From NCBI GenBank assembly GCA_040376925.1, contig JBEIPU010000199.1:1-5715 (forward strand): DNA of 5,715 nt. The letters run 5' to 3'. This document shows, piece by piece, positions 1-5,541 of the stretch. How positions within the stretch are numbered: the stretch's first letter is position 1; every line of letters begins with the position of its first letter. The translations under genes and the position numbers were made by a program. Under the pieces are notes generated by a model. It worked only from the letters and a program-made list of their open reading frames with translations. It had not been told where the DNA came from and made no database searches. Source of the DNA: RAM1 sp040376925 (GTDB lineage: Bacteria; Pseudomonadota; Gammaproteobacteria; Burkholderiales; Burkholderiaceae_C).

Positions 1-32
1 ACCACGCGTTTGACTGGGACGAGGACCTTCAT
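1..32 (-). CDS. etfB: Electron transfer flavoprotein subunit beta, N-terminal fragment
   Basis: The reverse complement of the left edge starts with ATG at 32 and reads MKVLVPVKRVV before leaving the window. This is the near-invariant start of EtfB in Betaproteobacteria. With EtfA, EtfB forms the FAD/AMP-containing heterodimer that takes electrons from acyl-CoA dehydrogenases and passes them to ETF:quinone oxidoreductase. A GGAG ribosome binding site (complement of 43-46) lies 10 nt before the ATG. Only 11 codons are visible, so the call rests on this N-terminal match and on the operator-like sites just upstream. The gene is divergent from the TRAP operon. The plus strand is also open here (3-62, ending in TGA), but the EtfB match is far more specific. 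Confidence 0.85.
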   Translation of the reverse strand, partial: MKVLVPVKRV

Positions 33-58
33 GCTTGGCTGGCTCCAGAGTTGTTGAA

Positions 59-74
59 TTGACGTTAACGTAAA
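59..74. promoter_or_regulatory. MerR/LiuR-like operator palindrome upstream of etfB
   Basis: TTGACGTTAACGTAAA is a 16-bp palindrome with one mismatched pair (G61/A72); its core ACGTTAACGT (62-71) is perfect. Sites built on ACGT..ACGT, flanked by TT and AA, are known for LiuR-type MerR-family regulators of branched-chain amino acid and acyl-CoA catabolism in Proteobacteria. The centre lies about 35 bp before the etfB ATG on the minus strand, just downstream of a TAGAAT -10-like box (complement of 82-87), so a bound regulator would cover the predicted start of that promoter. The palindrome is seen directly; the regulator is inferred from recalled family motifs. Confidence 0.6.
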
Positions 75-81
75 CCTGACG

Positions 82-87
82 ATTCTA
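82..87 (-). promoter_or_regulatory. Candidate -10 box (TAGAAT) of a proximal etfB promoter
   Basis: The minus strand reads TAGAAT, 5 of 6 matches to the sigma-70 -10 consensus, and is followed after 7 nt by the LiuR-like palindrome. No good -35 box lies 16-18 nt upstream (TAGTTC at best), so the promoter would be weak or activator-dependent. This is one of two -10/operator pairs in front of etfB. Confidence 0.3.
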
Positions 88-134
88 TGCGGCGGTGCAT
101 CAACGAACTATCGTGGCGACGACAACCCGAGGGG

Positions 135-170
135 AATTCGCAAAATCGAACGGTCGTTCTTTTTTGAATT
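135..170. promoter_or_regulatory. TetR-like operator dyad in the etfB-dctP divergent region
   Basis: The core is GAACG-GT-CGTTC (148-159). AAAA at 142-145 and TTTT at 162-165 extend it to a 24-bp dyad with 10 of 12 pairs matched, and AATTC (135-139) and GAATT (166-170) extend the symmetry with a two-base offset. A two-base gap between GC-rich half-sites flanked by A and T runs suits a dimeric TetR-family repressor. FadP/PsrA-type regulators of fatty acid degradation are candidates by context, but I cannot confirm the motif. A weak terminator (GAAC stem, GGTC loop, GTTC, then T run) is an alternative. It begins 2 nt downstream of the minus-strand TATAAT, so it would sit over that promoter's start site. 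Confidence 0.55.
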
Positions 171-173
171 ATA
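168..173 (-). promoter_or_regulatory. Candidate -10 box (TATAAT) of a distal etfB promoter
   Basis: The complement of 168-173 is a perfect TATAAT in an otherwise GC-rich stretch. The start site would fall near 161, inside the TetR-like dyad, giving an etfB leader of about 130 nt. The matching -35 region (complement of about 190-196) is poor, which lowers confidence. Confidence 0.4.
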
Positions 174-230
174 GGCCCCGGCCCCGGCGCGGTTAGAGGC
201 GGCTGCCGAAATCAATGTCCGCCCCATGAC

Positions 231-258
231 AATTTGCCGACCGCGCGGTTGGTTAATT
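231..258. promoter_or_regulatory. GC-rich operator-like dyad upstream of dctP
   Basis: ACCGCGCGGT (240-249) is a perfect palindrome. The symmetry extends outward through CCG/TGG to AATT at both ends (231-234 and 255-258), so 11 of 14 base pairs match across 28 bp. The centre is about 101 bp before the dctP ATG. It is the nearest strong dyad to the transporter and a candidate site for its regulator, whose family I cannot identify. No regulator gene is present in the window. Confidence 0.4.
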
Positions 259-268
259 CGGGTAATTC
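251..268 (+). repeat. Tandem 9-bp direct repeat in the dctP upstream region
   Basis: GGTTAATTC (251-259) is followed directly by GGGTAATTC (260-268), 8 of 9 identical. It overlaps the right arm of the preceding dyad. Tandem nonamers of this kind can be activator half-sites, but the stretch is short and chance is possible. Confidence 0.3.
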
Positions 269-295
269 ATAGGGCAGCTTCCCCCGACCCCACCC

Positions 296-301
296 TATAG
301 T
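296..301 (+). promoter_or_regulatory. Weak candidate -10 box for the dctPQM operon
   Basis: TATAGT matches the -10 consensus at 5 of 6 positions and lies 44 nt before the dctP ATG. No acceptable -35 box lies at the usual distance (GGCAGC at 273-278). The box overlaps the right arm of a 6-bp inverted repeat, ATAGGG (269-274) and CCCTAT (293-298), which could be an activator or repressor site. No clear sigma-54 site was found. Confidence 0.25.
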
Positions 302-345
302 CGCATTGGTTCAAATATTCCAACCCGTCGACTGAGGAGTTCCAC

Positions 346-1371
346 ATGCAACGCCGTCTTATTGCCCTGGCCGCCATTGCCGCCGCCACCGGATTCACCA
401 CCGCTGCCCAGGCACAGACCGTGCTGACCGTGTCCAGCTGGCTGCCGCCCACCCACACGCTGAGCATGGCGCAAAAGGAATGGTGCGACCTGCTGGAGAA
501 GAACACCACGGGCAAGATCAAGTGCAACATCCTGCCGCGCGGCGTGAGCCCCGCGCCCGGCACCATGGACGCGGTGAAGAACGGCCTGGCCGATGTGTCG
601 TACACCGTGCACGGCTACACCCCGGGGCGCTTTGTGCTGACGCAGATGGCCGAGGTGCCCTTCCTGGGCGACAAGGCCGAGCCGCTGTCGGTGGCGTTCC
701 ACCGCGTGGCCAGCAAGCACCCCGAATTTGAGGCCGAACACCAGAAGGCCGGCGTCAAGCCGCTGGCGTACTTCACCCACGGCCCCGGCATCGTATTCAA
801 CACCAAGCGCCCGATCACCAGGCCCGAAGATCTGCAGGGCCTGAAGTTCCGCGTGGGCGGCGGCATGGTCAATGAAATTTCCAAGGCGCTGGCCATGAAC
901 GTCACGCTCAAGCCGGCACCGGACTCGTACGAGCTGCTGTCCACCGGCGTGATGGACGGCACGCTGTTCCCGGCCGAATCCACCGATTCGTTCAAGATCG
1001 ACAAGATCATCAAGCACGCCACTGTGTTCCCCGGCGGCCTGTACAACACCAGCTTCGTGTTCATGATGAACCCGGCGCGCTACGACAAGTTGACCGCCGA
1101 CGAAAAGAAGGCCATCGACGCGATCTCGGGCGAAGTGGCCGCGCGCATCTTCGGCAAGGGCTGGGACCGCGTGGACGCCACCGCCACCGAGAACATGAAG
1201 AAGAACGGCGTGGCCATCGTGCCGGCCAGCCCGGCGCTGATCAGCGAGGTGAAAATCCGCGTGAACAAGCTGGAGCGTGACTGGGCTGCCGCCGCTGAGG
1301 GCCGCGGCCTGAAGAATGCCAGCGCTGTTCTCGGCGAGTTCCGTGCCGAAGTAGCCAAGCTGCAGAAGTAG
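346..1371 (+). CDS. dctP: TRAP transporter periplasmic solute-binding protein, DctP family
   Basis: This 341-residue protein has the usual length of a DctP-family (PF03480) receptor, which captures an organic acid in the periplasm and hands it to the membrane subunits. A Sec signal peptide occupies residues 1-23: basic MQRR, an Ala-rich core, and a likely cut after AQA. Residues 166-172 (LKFRVGG) hold the conserved Arg169, which in this family forms a salt bridge with the ligand carboxylate. GVMDG at 201-205 is the usual G-x-x-D-G segment. The start follows a strong GAGGAG site (334-339) at 6-nt spacing. dctQ and dctM follow on the same strand. The ligand is not predictable here; the divergent etfB only hints at acids feeding acyl-CoA metabolism. 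The family call is firm; the symbol denotes the family, not proven dicarboxylate specificity. Confidence 0.95.
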   Translation: MQRRLIALAAIAAATGFTTAAQAQTVLTVSSWLPPTHTLSMAQKEWCDLLEKNTTGKIKCNILPRGVSPAPGTMDAVKNGLADVSYTVHGYTPGRFVLTQMAEVPFLGDKAEPLSVAFHRVASKHPEFEAEHQKAGVKPLAYFTHGPGIVFNTKRPITRPEDLQGLKFRVGGGMVNEISKALAMNVTLKPAPDSYELLSTGVMDGTLFPAESTDSFKIDKIIKHATVFPGGLYNTSFVFMMNPARYDKLTADEKKAIDAISGEVAARIFGKGWDRVDATATENMKKNGVAIVPASPALISEVKIRVNKLERDWAAAAEGRGLKNASAVLGEFRAEVAKLQK

Positions 1372-1384
1372 AAGCCCCCCCGAA

Positions 1385-1456
1385 GCGCCTTCGGCGCCTC
1401 CCCCCAAGGGGGCGCCACCAGTGGCCCGGCGGAGCCGGTTCCGCGGTGGCCGCTGG
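1385..1456. repeat. Folded intergenic repeat (REP-like) between dctP and dctQ
   Basis: The dctP-dctQ gap holds nested GC-rich inverted repeats. GCGCC-TTC-GGCGC occupies 1385-1397. An alternative 9-bp stem with one bulged T pairs 1393-1402 with 1408-1416. A third hairpin pairs CCAGTGGCC (1418-1426) with GGCCGCTGG (1448-1456), with one G-T wobble, and encloses an inner GCGGA/TCCGC stem (1429-1433, 1440-1444). Similar C-run/G-run intergenic elements are, as far as I recall, scattered through Comamonadaceae genomes. Lying between the binding-protein gene and the membrane genes, it could protect the dctP message or attenuate transcription, giving excess binding protein. There is no U-tract, so it is not a classical terminator. 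Confidence 0.7.
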
Positions 1457-1522
1457 TTTGAAGCCACCCGTCTGGCCCTTGTATGCTCTTGCCACTGGCA
1501 CAGCGCCGTGGAGATTCCAACC

Positions 1523-2008
1523 TTGAAAAAGACCATCGAGACCGCGTGCGGCATTGTTGCCGCGCTGGCGCTGTTCGCCATCATGGCGCTCACTTTTTTT
1601 GATGTGGGTGGGCGCAAGCTGCTGTCCAACTCCATCCCGGGCTCACTGGAACTGACCGAGCTGCTGATGGTGGCTGTCATCTTCGCAGGGCTACCGCTGG
1701 TCTCGCTCAAGAGCGAGCACATCGTGTTCGATTCGCTGGACAAGGTGTGGGGGCCGCTGGTGCGCAAGCTGGTCAAGCTCCTGGTCAACCTGCTGTGCGC
1801 CGCTGCCATGCTGGGCCTGGCCTGGCTGATGTGGAAGACCGGCAATGACTTTGCCGGCTCGGGCGAGACCACGGCCCAGCTGAAGATTCCCAAGTACCCC
1901 TTCATCTACGGCATGAGCGTGCTGTGCGCGCTCACAGGCCTTGTGCACCTGGCCCATGCAGTGGCTGCGCCGGCCGACGGCGACGAAGCCGAAGGCGGTG
2001 TGCTGTGA
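1523..2008 (+). CDS. dctQ: TRAP transporter small membrane subunit, DctQ family
   Basis: DctQ is the four-helix inner-membrane subunit that pairs with DctM. From the TTG at 1523 the protein has 161 residues, typical for the family. Hydrophobic segments lie at about 8-26, 43-62, 84-107 and 125-145. The FFDVGGRKL segment after helix 1, the acidic SLELTE stretch and the later LKIPKYPF segment fit the family pattern. TTG is chosen because a GGAG (1510-1513) sits 9 nt upstream and the product begins MKK before helix 1. An in-frame GTG at 1508 is the main alternative. The ATG at 1421 would add 34 residues encoded largely by the intergenic repeat and is unlikely. The stop overlaps the dctM start. 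Confidence 0.88.
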   Translation: MKKTIETACGIVAALALFAIMALTFFDVGGRKLLSNSIPGSLELTELLMVAVIFAGLPLVSLKSEHIVFDSLDKVWGPLVRKLVKLLVNLLCAAAMLGLAWLMWKTGNDFAGSGETTAQLKIPKYPFIYGMSVLCALTGLVHLAHAVAAPADGDEAEGGVL

Positions 2009-3297
2009 CCGAAGCGCTGCTGGGTTTCCTGGCCATCTTTGCGATGGCCATCGTGCGCATCCCGCTGGCGTTTGCCATGGGCATCGTGGGCGTGGTGGGC
2101 ATTGGCCTCACGCGCGGCTGGATGCCGTCTTTTGCCAATGCGGCGCAGGTGGTGCACGAAACCGGCTTTGCCTACACGCTGTCGGTCATTCCGCTGTTCA
2201 TCCTGATGGGCAATTTCGTGGCGCGCGCCGGCCTGGCGCACGAGCTGTTCCACGCGGCCTACACCTTCATCGGCCACCGCCGCGGCGGCCTGGCGCACGC
2301 CACCATTGCGGCCTGCGCGGGCTTTGGCGCCATTTGCGGCTCGTCAATTGCGACCGCGGCCACCATGAGCAAGGTGGCCTACCCGTCCATGAAAAAGCTG
2401 GGCTACAGCGATTCGCTGTCCACCGGCGTGATTGCCGCGGGCGGCACGCTGGGCATCATGATCCCGCCGTCCACCATCATGGTGATCTACGGCATCGTGA
2501 CCGAAACGCACATCGGCAAGCTGTTTGCGGCGGGCGTGCTGCCCGGCCTGCTCACGGCGCTGCTGCTGATGGGCGCGGTGGTGATCGTGACCTCACGCGA
2601 CCCCGAGCACGCGCCGCCCGGCGAGAAGTTCACCTGGGCTGAACGCTGGGCCGCGCTGCGCGGCATCTGGGGCGTGCTGCTGCTGGTGGTGCTGGTGCTG
2701 GGCGGCATTTATGGCGGCGTGTTCACCGCCACCGAGGGCGCGGGCATCGGCGCGGCGGGCGCTTTCTTCTTTGCGCTGGGGCGCCGGGCACTTACCTGGA
2801 AGATCCTGCGCGACGTGCTGGTCGAATCCGCACGCACCACGGCCATGCTGTTCACGCTGCTGATCGCGGCAACCATCTTTGCCAATTTCGTGAACTTCAC
2901 CTCCATGCCCATGCAGCTGAAGGACACGATCACGCACCTGGGCCTGTCGCCCATCATGATCGTGGCTGCCATGATGGTCATCTATGTGCTGCTGGGCACG
3001 GTGATGGAAGAGCTCACCATGGTGCTGCTGACCATTCCGCTGTTTTTCCCCATCGTGATCCAGCTGGGCTTTGACCCGGTATGGTTCGGCGTGCTGATCG
3101 TGATGGTGATCCAGATCGGGCTGATCTCGCCGCCCGTGGGCATGAACCTCTTCGTGCTGAACACCCTGCTGCCCAAGGTGGGCATTGGCACCATCTTCCG
3201 CGGCGTCTGGCCTTATGTGCTGGTGCAGATCATCACGCTGACAATCCTTCTGTTTGTGCCGCAGATCAGCCTGTGGCTTCCGTCGATGATGAAGTAG
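2005..3297 (+). CDS. dctM: TRAP transporter large membrane subunit, DctM family
   Basis: DctM is the multi-helix transport subunit of TRAP systems, driving solute uptake with an ion gradient, usually sodium. The 430-residue product is hydrophobic throughout and of standard length (about 425-435). Family landmarks include GAICGSSIATAA at 108-119, IPPSTIM at 153-159, GTVMEELTM at 331-339 and LISPPVGMN at 373-381; the two S/PP-type segments belong to the paired re-entrant halves that bind ions. The GTG start at 2005 overlaps the dctQ TGA (GTGA), with GAAGG at 1991-1995 upstream, which suggests translational coupling. An upstream ATG at 1924 would add 27 Arg- and Cys-rich residues read out of frame through dctQ and is rejected. 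The 3' end overlaps the convergent channel gene. Confidence 0.95.
   Translation: MTEALLGFLAIFAMAIVRIPLAFAMGIVGVVGIGLTRGWMPSFANAAQVVHETGFAYTLSVIPLFILMGNFVARAGLAHELFHAAYTFIGHRRGGLAHATIAACAGFGAICGSSIATAATMSKVAYPSMKKLGYSDSLSTGVIAAGGTLGIMIPPSTIMVIYGIVTETHIGKLFAAGVLPGLLTALLLMGAVVIVTSRDPEHAPPGEKFTWAERWAALRGIWGVLLLVVLVLGGIYGGVFTATEGAGIGAAGAFFFALGRRALTWKILRDVLVESARTTAMLFTLLIAATIFANFVNFTSMPMQLKDTITHLGLSPIMIVAAMMVIYVLLGTVMEELTMVLLTIPLFFPIVIQLGFDPVWFGVLIVMVIQIGLISPPVGMNLFVLNTLLPKVGIGTIFRGVWPYVLVQIITLTILLFVPQISLWLPSMMK
3266..3297. other. Convergent coding overlap of dctM and the MscS gene
   Basis: The dctM stop (3295-3297, plus) lies beyond the stop of the channel gene (complement of 3266-3268), so the last codons of each are read from both strands over 32 bp. 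No T-run-backed hairpin lies between the units, so transcripts from either side may run into the opposite gene. Confidence 0.85.
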
Positions 3298-4540
3298 CCG
3301 CCGGCTGCGCGCTGTACTGCAGCACGCGCTGCGGCGGGCGGATTTCAATACCTGCGTCGCGCAGGCCCTGGACGATGGCGACGTTGATCGCCGAGCGCAG
3401 GTTCAGCTGGCCGTTGGCCGGGTCGCTGACCCAGAAGTTCAGCGTGAACTGCAGCCCGTCAGGCGCAAATTCCGCCAGATACGCCACCGGCTCGGGCGAT
3501 TGCAGCACGCGCTCCTGTGCGGCGGCCGCTTCGGTCAGCACGCGCTGCACGGTGGCCACGTCGCTGCCATAGGCCACGGTCACGTCGCTGGTGATGGAGA
3601 ACTTCAGATCGGCCTGCGACAGGTTTTCCACCCGCTGCGTGATCAGAAGCTCGTTGGGCACGATGGACTCGCGCCCGTTGTTGGCACGCACCAGGGTGTA
3701 GCGCGTCTTGATGTCGGCAATGCGGCCTTCAAAGCCGTCCACCCGCACGTTGTCGCCGATGCGCAGGGACCGCTCGAACAGGATCACAAAGCCGCTTACG
3801 TAGTTGGACGCCAGCTTCTGCAGGCCAAAGCCCAGGCCCACGCCCAGGGCGCCGCCCAGCACCGACAGCGCCGTCAGGTCCACCCCCACGGTGGACAGCG
3901 CAAACAGCAGGCCCACGAGCAGCAGCACCGCGCGGATCGCGTTGGACGCCACCTTGCGCAGCGACAGGTCGCTCACCGTGTCCACCAGCACGCGCCGCTC
4001 CAGCGTGGCTGACACCCACAGCGCGGCCACCAGCACCGCGCCTGACGACAGCACGCCCTGCACAATGCCCAGCAGGCTGATCTTGTTCTTGCCAATGGCG
4101 AACTGGATGTCCTCCATCTCGCGCATCACGTCGGGCAGCAGGCCCACAATCCACAGCACGGCCGCGATCCACGCCAGCCAGGAGAACAGCCGCTCGATCA
4201 GCCGCGCAATGCCCGAGGCCGGGAACACCACGGTGGTCACGCGCGCCAGAAAGCGTATGCCCACCAGCGACACCAGCACCGGCACCGCAATGCGCAGCAC
4301 CGGCACCACCTGGTAGTCATCCACAATGCGCCGGGCAATCCAGGTGAGCACCAGTGCCAGCAGCGGGAACAGCACGCCGTCAAACACCGCACGGCCAAAC
4401 CAGATGGAGTCCTTGGGCTGCTTGCGCCCCACGGCCCAGCAGATGGCAAAGGCCAGCGCAAGACAACCCGCCAGCACGGCCAGCTCCAGCGCCACGCCCG
4501 GCTGCGACAGCTCACGCAGCAGCTTGTCGAGTTCGGTCAT
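3266..4540 (-). CDS. Mechanosensitive ion channel, MscS family
   Basis: This 424-residue inner-membrane protein opens under membrane tension to release solutes during osmotic downshock. Hydrophobic segments lie near 17-37, 53-71, 79-98, 116-135, 155-177 and 203-222, followed by the Gly/Ala-rich pore helix (about 226-254, GGALGVGLGFGLQ at 229-241). The MscS beta domain follows (about 255-305, with LRIGDNVRVDGFEG at 259-272), then an alpha/beta C-terminal region ending with a RPPQR segment at 401-405 that matches the family's PPQ-type motif. It has more N-terminal helices than the 286-residue E. coli MscS. The ATG overlaps the stop of the upstream crotonase gene (ATGA, 4540-4537), and GGAAG lies 8 nt before it inside that gene, indicating coupling. 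The Ser/Thr-rich tail overlaps the dctM end on the other strand. The exact MscS subfamily is not assigned. Confidence 0.92.
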   Translation of the reverse strand: MTELDKLLRELSQPGVALELAVLAGCLALAFAICWAVGRKQPKDSIWFGRAVFDGVLFPLLALVLTWIARRIVDDYQVVPVLRIAVPVLVSLVGIRFLARVTTVVFPASGIARLIERLFSWLAWIAAVLWIVGLLPDVMREMEDIQFAIGKNKISLLGIVQGVLSSGAVLVAALWVSATLERRVLVDTVSDLSLRKVASNAIRAVLLLVGLLFALSTVGVDLTALSVLGGALGVGLGFGLQKLASNYVSGFVILFERSLRIGDNVRVDGFEGRIADIKTRYTLVRANNGRESIVPNELLITQRVENLSQADLKFSITSDVTVAYGSDVATVQRVLTEAAAAQERVLQSPEPVAYLAEFAPDGLQFTLNFWVSDPANGQLNLRSAINVAIVQGLRDAGIEIRPPQRVLQYSAQPAATSSSTEATG

Positions 4541-5319
4541 GTGGATTTCTTCCAGGACGGCTCGCGCTTTTCAGTGAAGGCCTTCACGCCCTCTTGCGCG
4601 CTTGCGTCCATCATGTTCACGGCCATGGTCTGGCCAGCCAGCTGGTAGGCAGCATCGGTGCCCATTTCACGCTGGCGGTAAAACAGGTCCTTGCCCATGG
4701 CGATTGCGCCGCGCGGCTTGGCCAGGATGCTGGCAACGAGCTTCTCAATTTCTGCATCCAGCTGGTCCGGCGCCACGGCCCGGTTGACCAGCCCGCGCTG
4801 CAGCGCCTGCTGCGCGCTGATGAAGTCACCAGTGACCAGCATCTCCATCGCCTGCTTGGCCGGCACATTGCGCAGCAGCGGCACGCTGGGGGTGGAGCAG
4901 AACAGGCCGAAGTTCACGCCACTGACCGCAAAGCTGGCGTCGGTGGACGCCACCGCCAGATCGCATTGCGCCACCAGCTGGCAGCCGGCCGCCGTGGCAA
5001 TGCCCTGCACACGGGCGATCACCGGCACCGGCAGCTTCTGGATGCTCAGCATCATGCGGCTGCACTGGGAAAACAGGCGCTGGTAGTAAGCCAGCTGCGG
5101 CGTAGCCACCATTTCCTTGAGGTTGTGGCCGGGGCAGAAGGCCTTGCCTGCGGCGCCCAGCACCACGGCGCGGGCGTCTTCGTCTTTGACTATCTCGTCC
5201 AGCGCCGCCTGCAATGCGCCCAGCATTTCCTCGCTGAGCGCGTTGAAGTTCTGCGGGCGGTTCATGGTCAGCGTCCAGACGCCGCGCGCGTCTCTGTTTT
5301 GGGTGACTGCGTCGTTCAT
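4537..5319 (-). CDS. Enoyl-CoA hydratase/isomerase family protein, ECHDC3-like
   Basis: The 260-residue crotonase-fold protein has FCPGHNLKEM at 61-70 (CoA/oxyanion-hole loop), GIATAAGCQLVAQCDLAVAS at 106-125, and a FAVSGVNFGLFCSTP segment at 130-144, closely resembling human ECHDC3. Crotonases act on CoA thioesters by stabilising an enolate in an oxyanion hole. The two glutamates that perform hydration in rat mitochondrial crotonase (E144, E164) align with Gln114 and Gly134, so ordinary hydratase activity is doubtful. The chosen ATG (5319) has AGGA 6 nt upstream; an ATG six bases earlier touches that site, and a TTG at 5358 lies in repeat DNA. It is first in a unit with the MscS gene. The substrate is unknown; the family call is firm. 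Confidence 0.92.
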   Translation of the reverse strand: MNDAVTQNRDARGVWTLTMNRPQNFNALSEEMLGALQAALDEIVKDEDARAVVLGAAGKAFCPGHNLKEMVATPQLAYYQRLFSQCSRMMLSIQKLPVPVIARVQGIATAAGCQLVAQCDLAVASTDASFAVSGVNFGLFCSTPSVPLLRNVPAKQAMEMLVTGDFISAQQALQRGLVNRAVAPDQLDAEIEKLVASILAKPRGAIAMGKDLFYRQREMGTDAAYQLAGQTMAVNMMDASAQEGVKAFTEKREPSWKKST

Positions 5320-5411
5320 GTTCATTCCTGCGTCTGAGAGCGTTGCGCCGCGCGGCAAAGGCGTGCGCGGACCCCCGTCAACGCTTCACTAAAGCGGTCG
5401 CCTGCGGCGAC

Positions 5412-5428
5412 TGCCCTGCGCTGCTCGG
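5412..5428 (+). repeat. 17-bp direct repeat, copy 1
   Basis: TGCCCTGCGCTGCTCGG occurs here and again, identically, at 5525-5541. Each copy lies close to the inner end of one arm of the inverted-repeat element, so the element combines inverted ends with direct internal repeats. Confidence 0.8.
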
Positions 5429-5496
5429 TCATACGGCCCACCGCAGAACTCACTTCGTGCTGCGCACTCCGTTCGGACAGCCGCGGTGAGTCAGTC

Positions 5497-5517
5497 AACG
5501 AAGCGCGCTGCGCGCGC
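5497..5517 (+). repeat. 21-bp inverted repeat, copy inside the element
   Basis: This segment, beginning AACGAAGCGCGC and ending in a GC alternation, is perfectly complementary to 5692-5712 at the right edge of the window. The GC alternation alone could recur by chance, but the AACGAA end makes the full match unlikely to be random. Confidence 0.75.
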
Positions 5518-5524
5518 GGCCGCA

Positions 5525-5541
5525 TGCCCTGCGCTGCTCGG
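5525..5541 (+). repeat. 17-bp direct repeat, copy 2
   Basis: Identical to 5412-5428 and directly abutting the right inverted arm, which begins at 5542. Copy 1 is separated from the left arm by the GTCGCC/GGCGAC hairpin. Confidence 0.8.

Noticed and set aside
3..62. Plus-strand reading frame ending in TGA at 62, as the tail of an upstream gene
   Set aside because: The complementary strand gives an exact EtfB N-terminus with a ribosome binding site; the plus-strand frame is its shadow.
1385..1456. Rho-independent terminator after dctP
   Set aside because: The hairpins are strong but no T-run follows any of them, and dctQ and dctM continue on the same strand; a folded repeat or attenuator fits better.
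1421..1522. N-terminal extension of DctQ from the ATG at 1421
   Set aside because: The extra 34 residues come largely from the hairpin repeat and are Arg/Trp/Cys-rich with no family similarity; the TTG at 1523 has a GGAG at the right spacing.
295..1905. Long minus-strand reading frame opposite dctP and dctQ
   Set aside because: High-GC shadow with His/Gly/Arg-rich low-complexity translation; the plus-strand genes carry clear family motifs.
1924..2004. N-terminal extension of DctM from the ATG at 1924
   Set aside because: It would read out of frame through the dctQ end and give an Arg/Cys-rich leader not seen in DctM proteins; the GTG at 2005 gives the standard length.
5320..5358. TTG start at 5358 or ATG at 5325 for the crotonase gene
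   Set aside because: The TTG lies in repeat DNA without a ribosome binding site, and the ATG at 5325 directly abuts AGGA; the ATG at 5319 has the proper 6-nt spacing.
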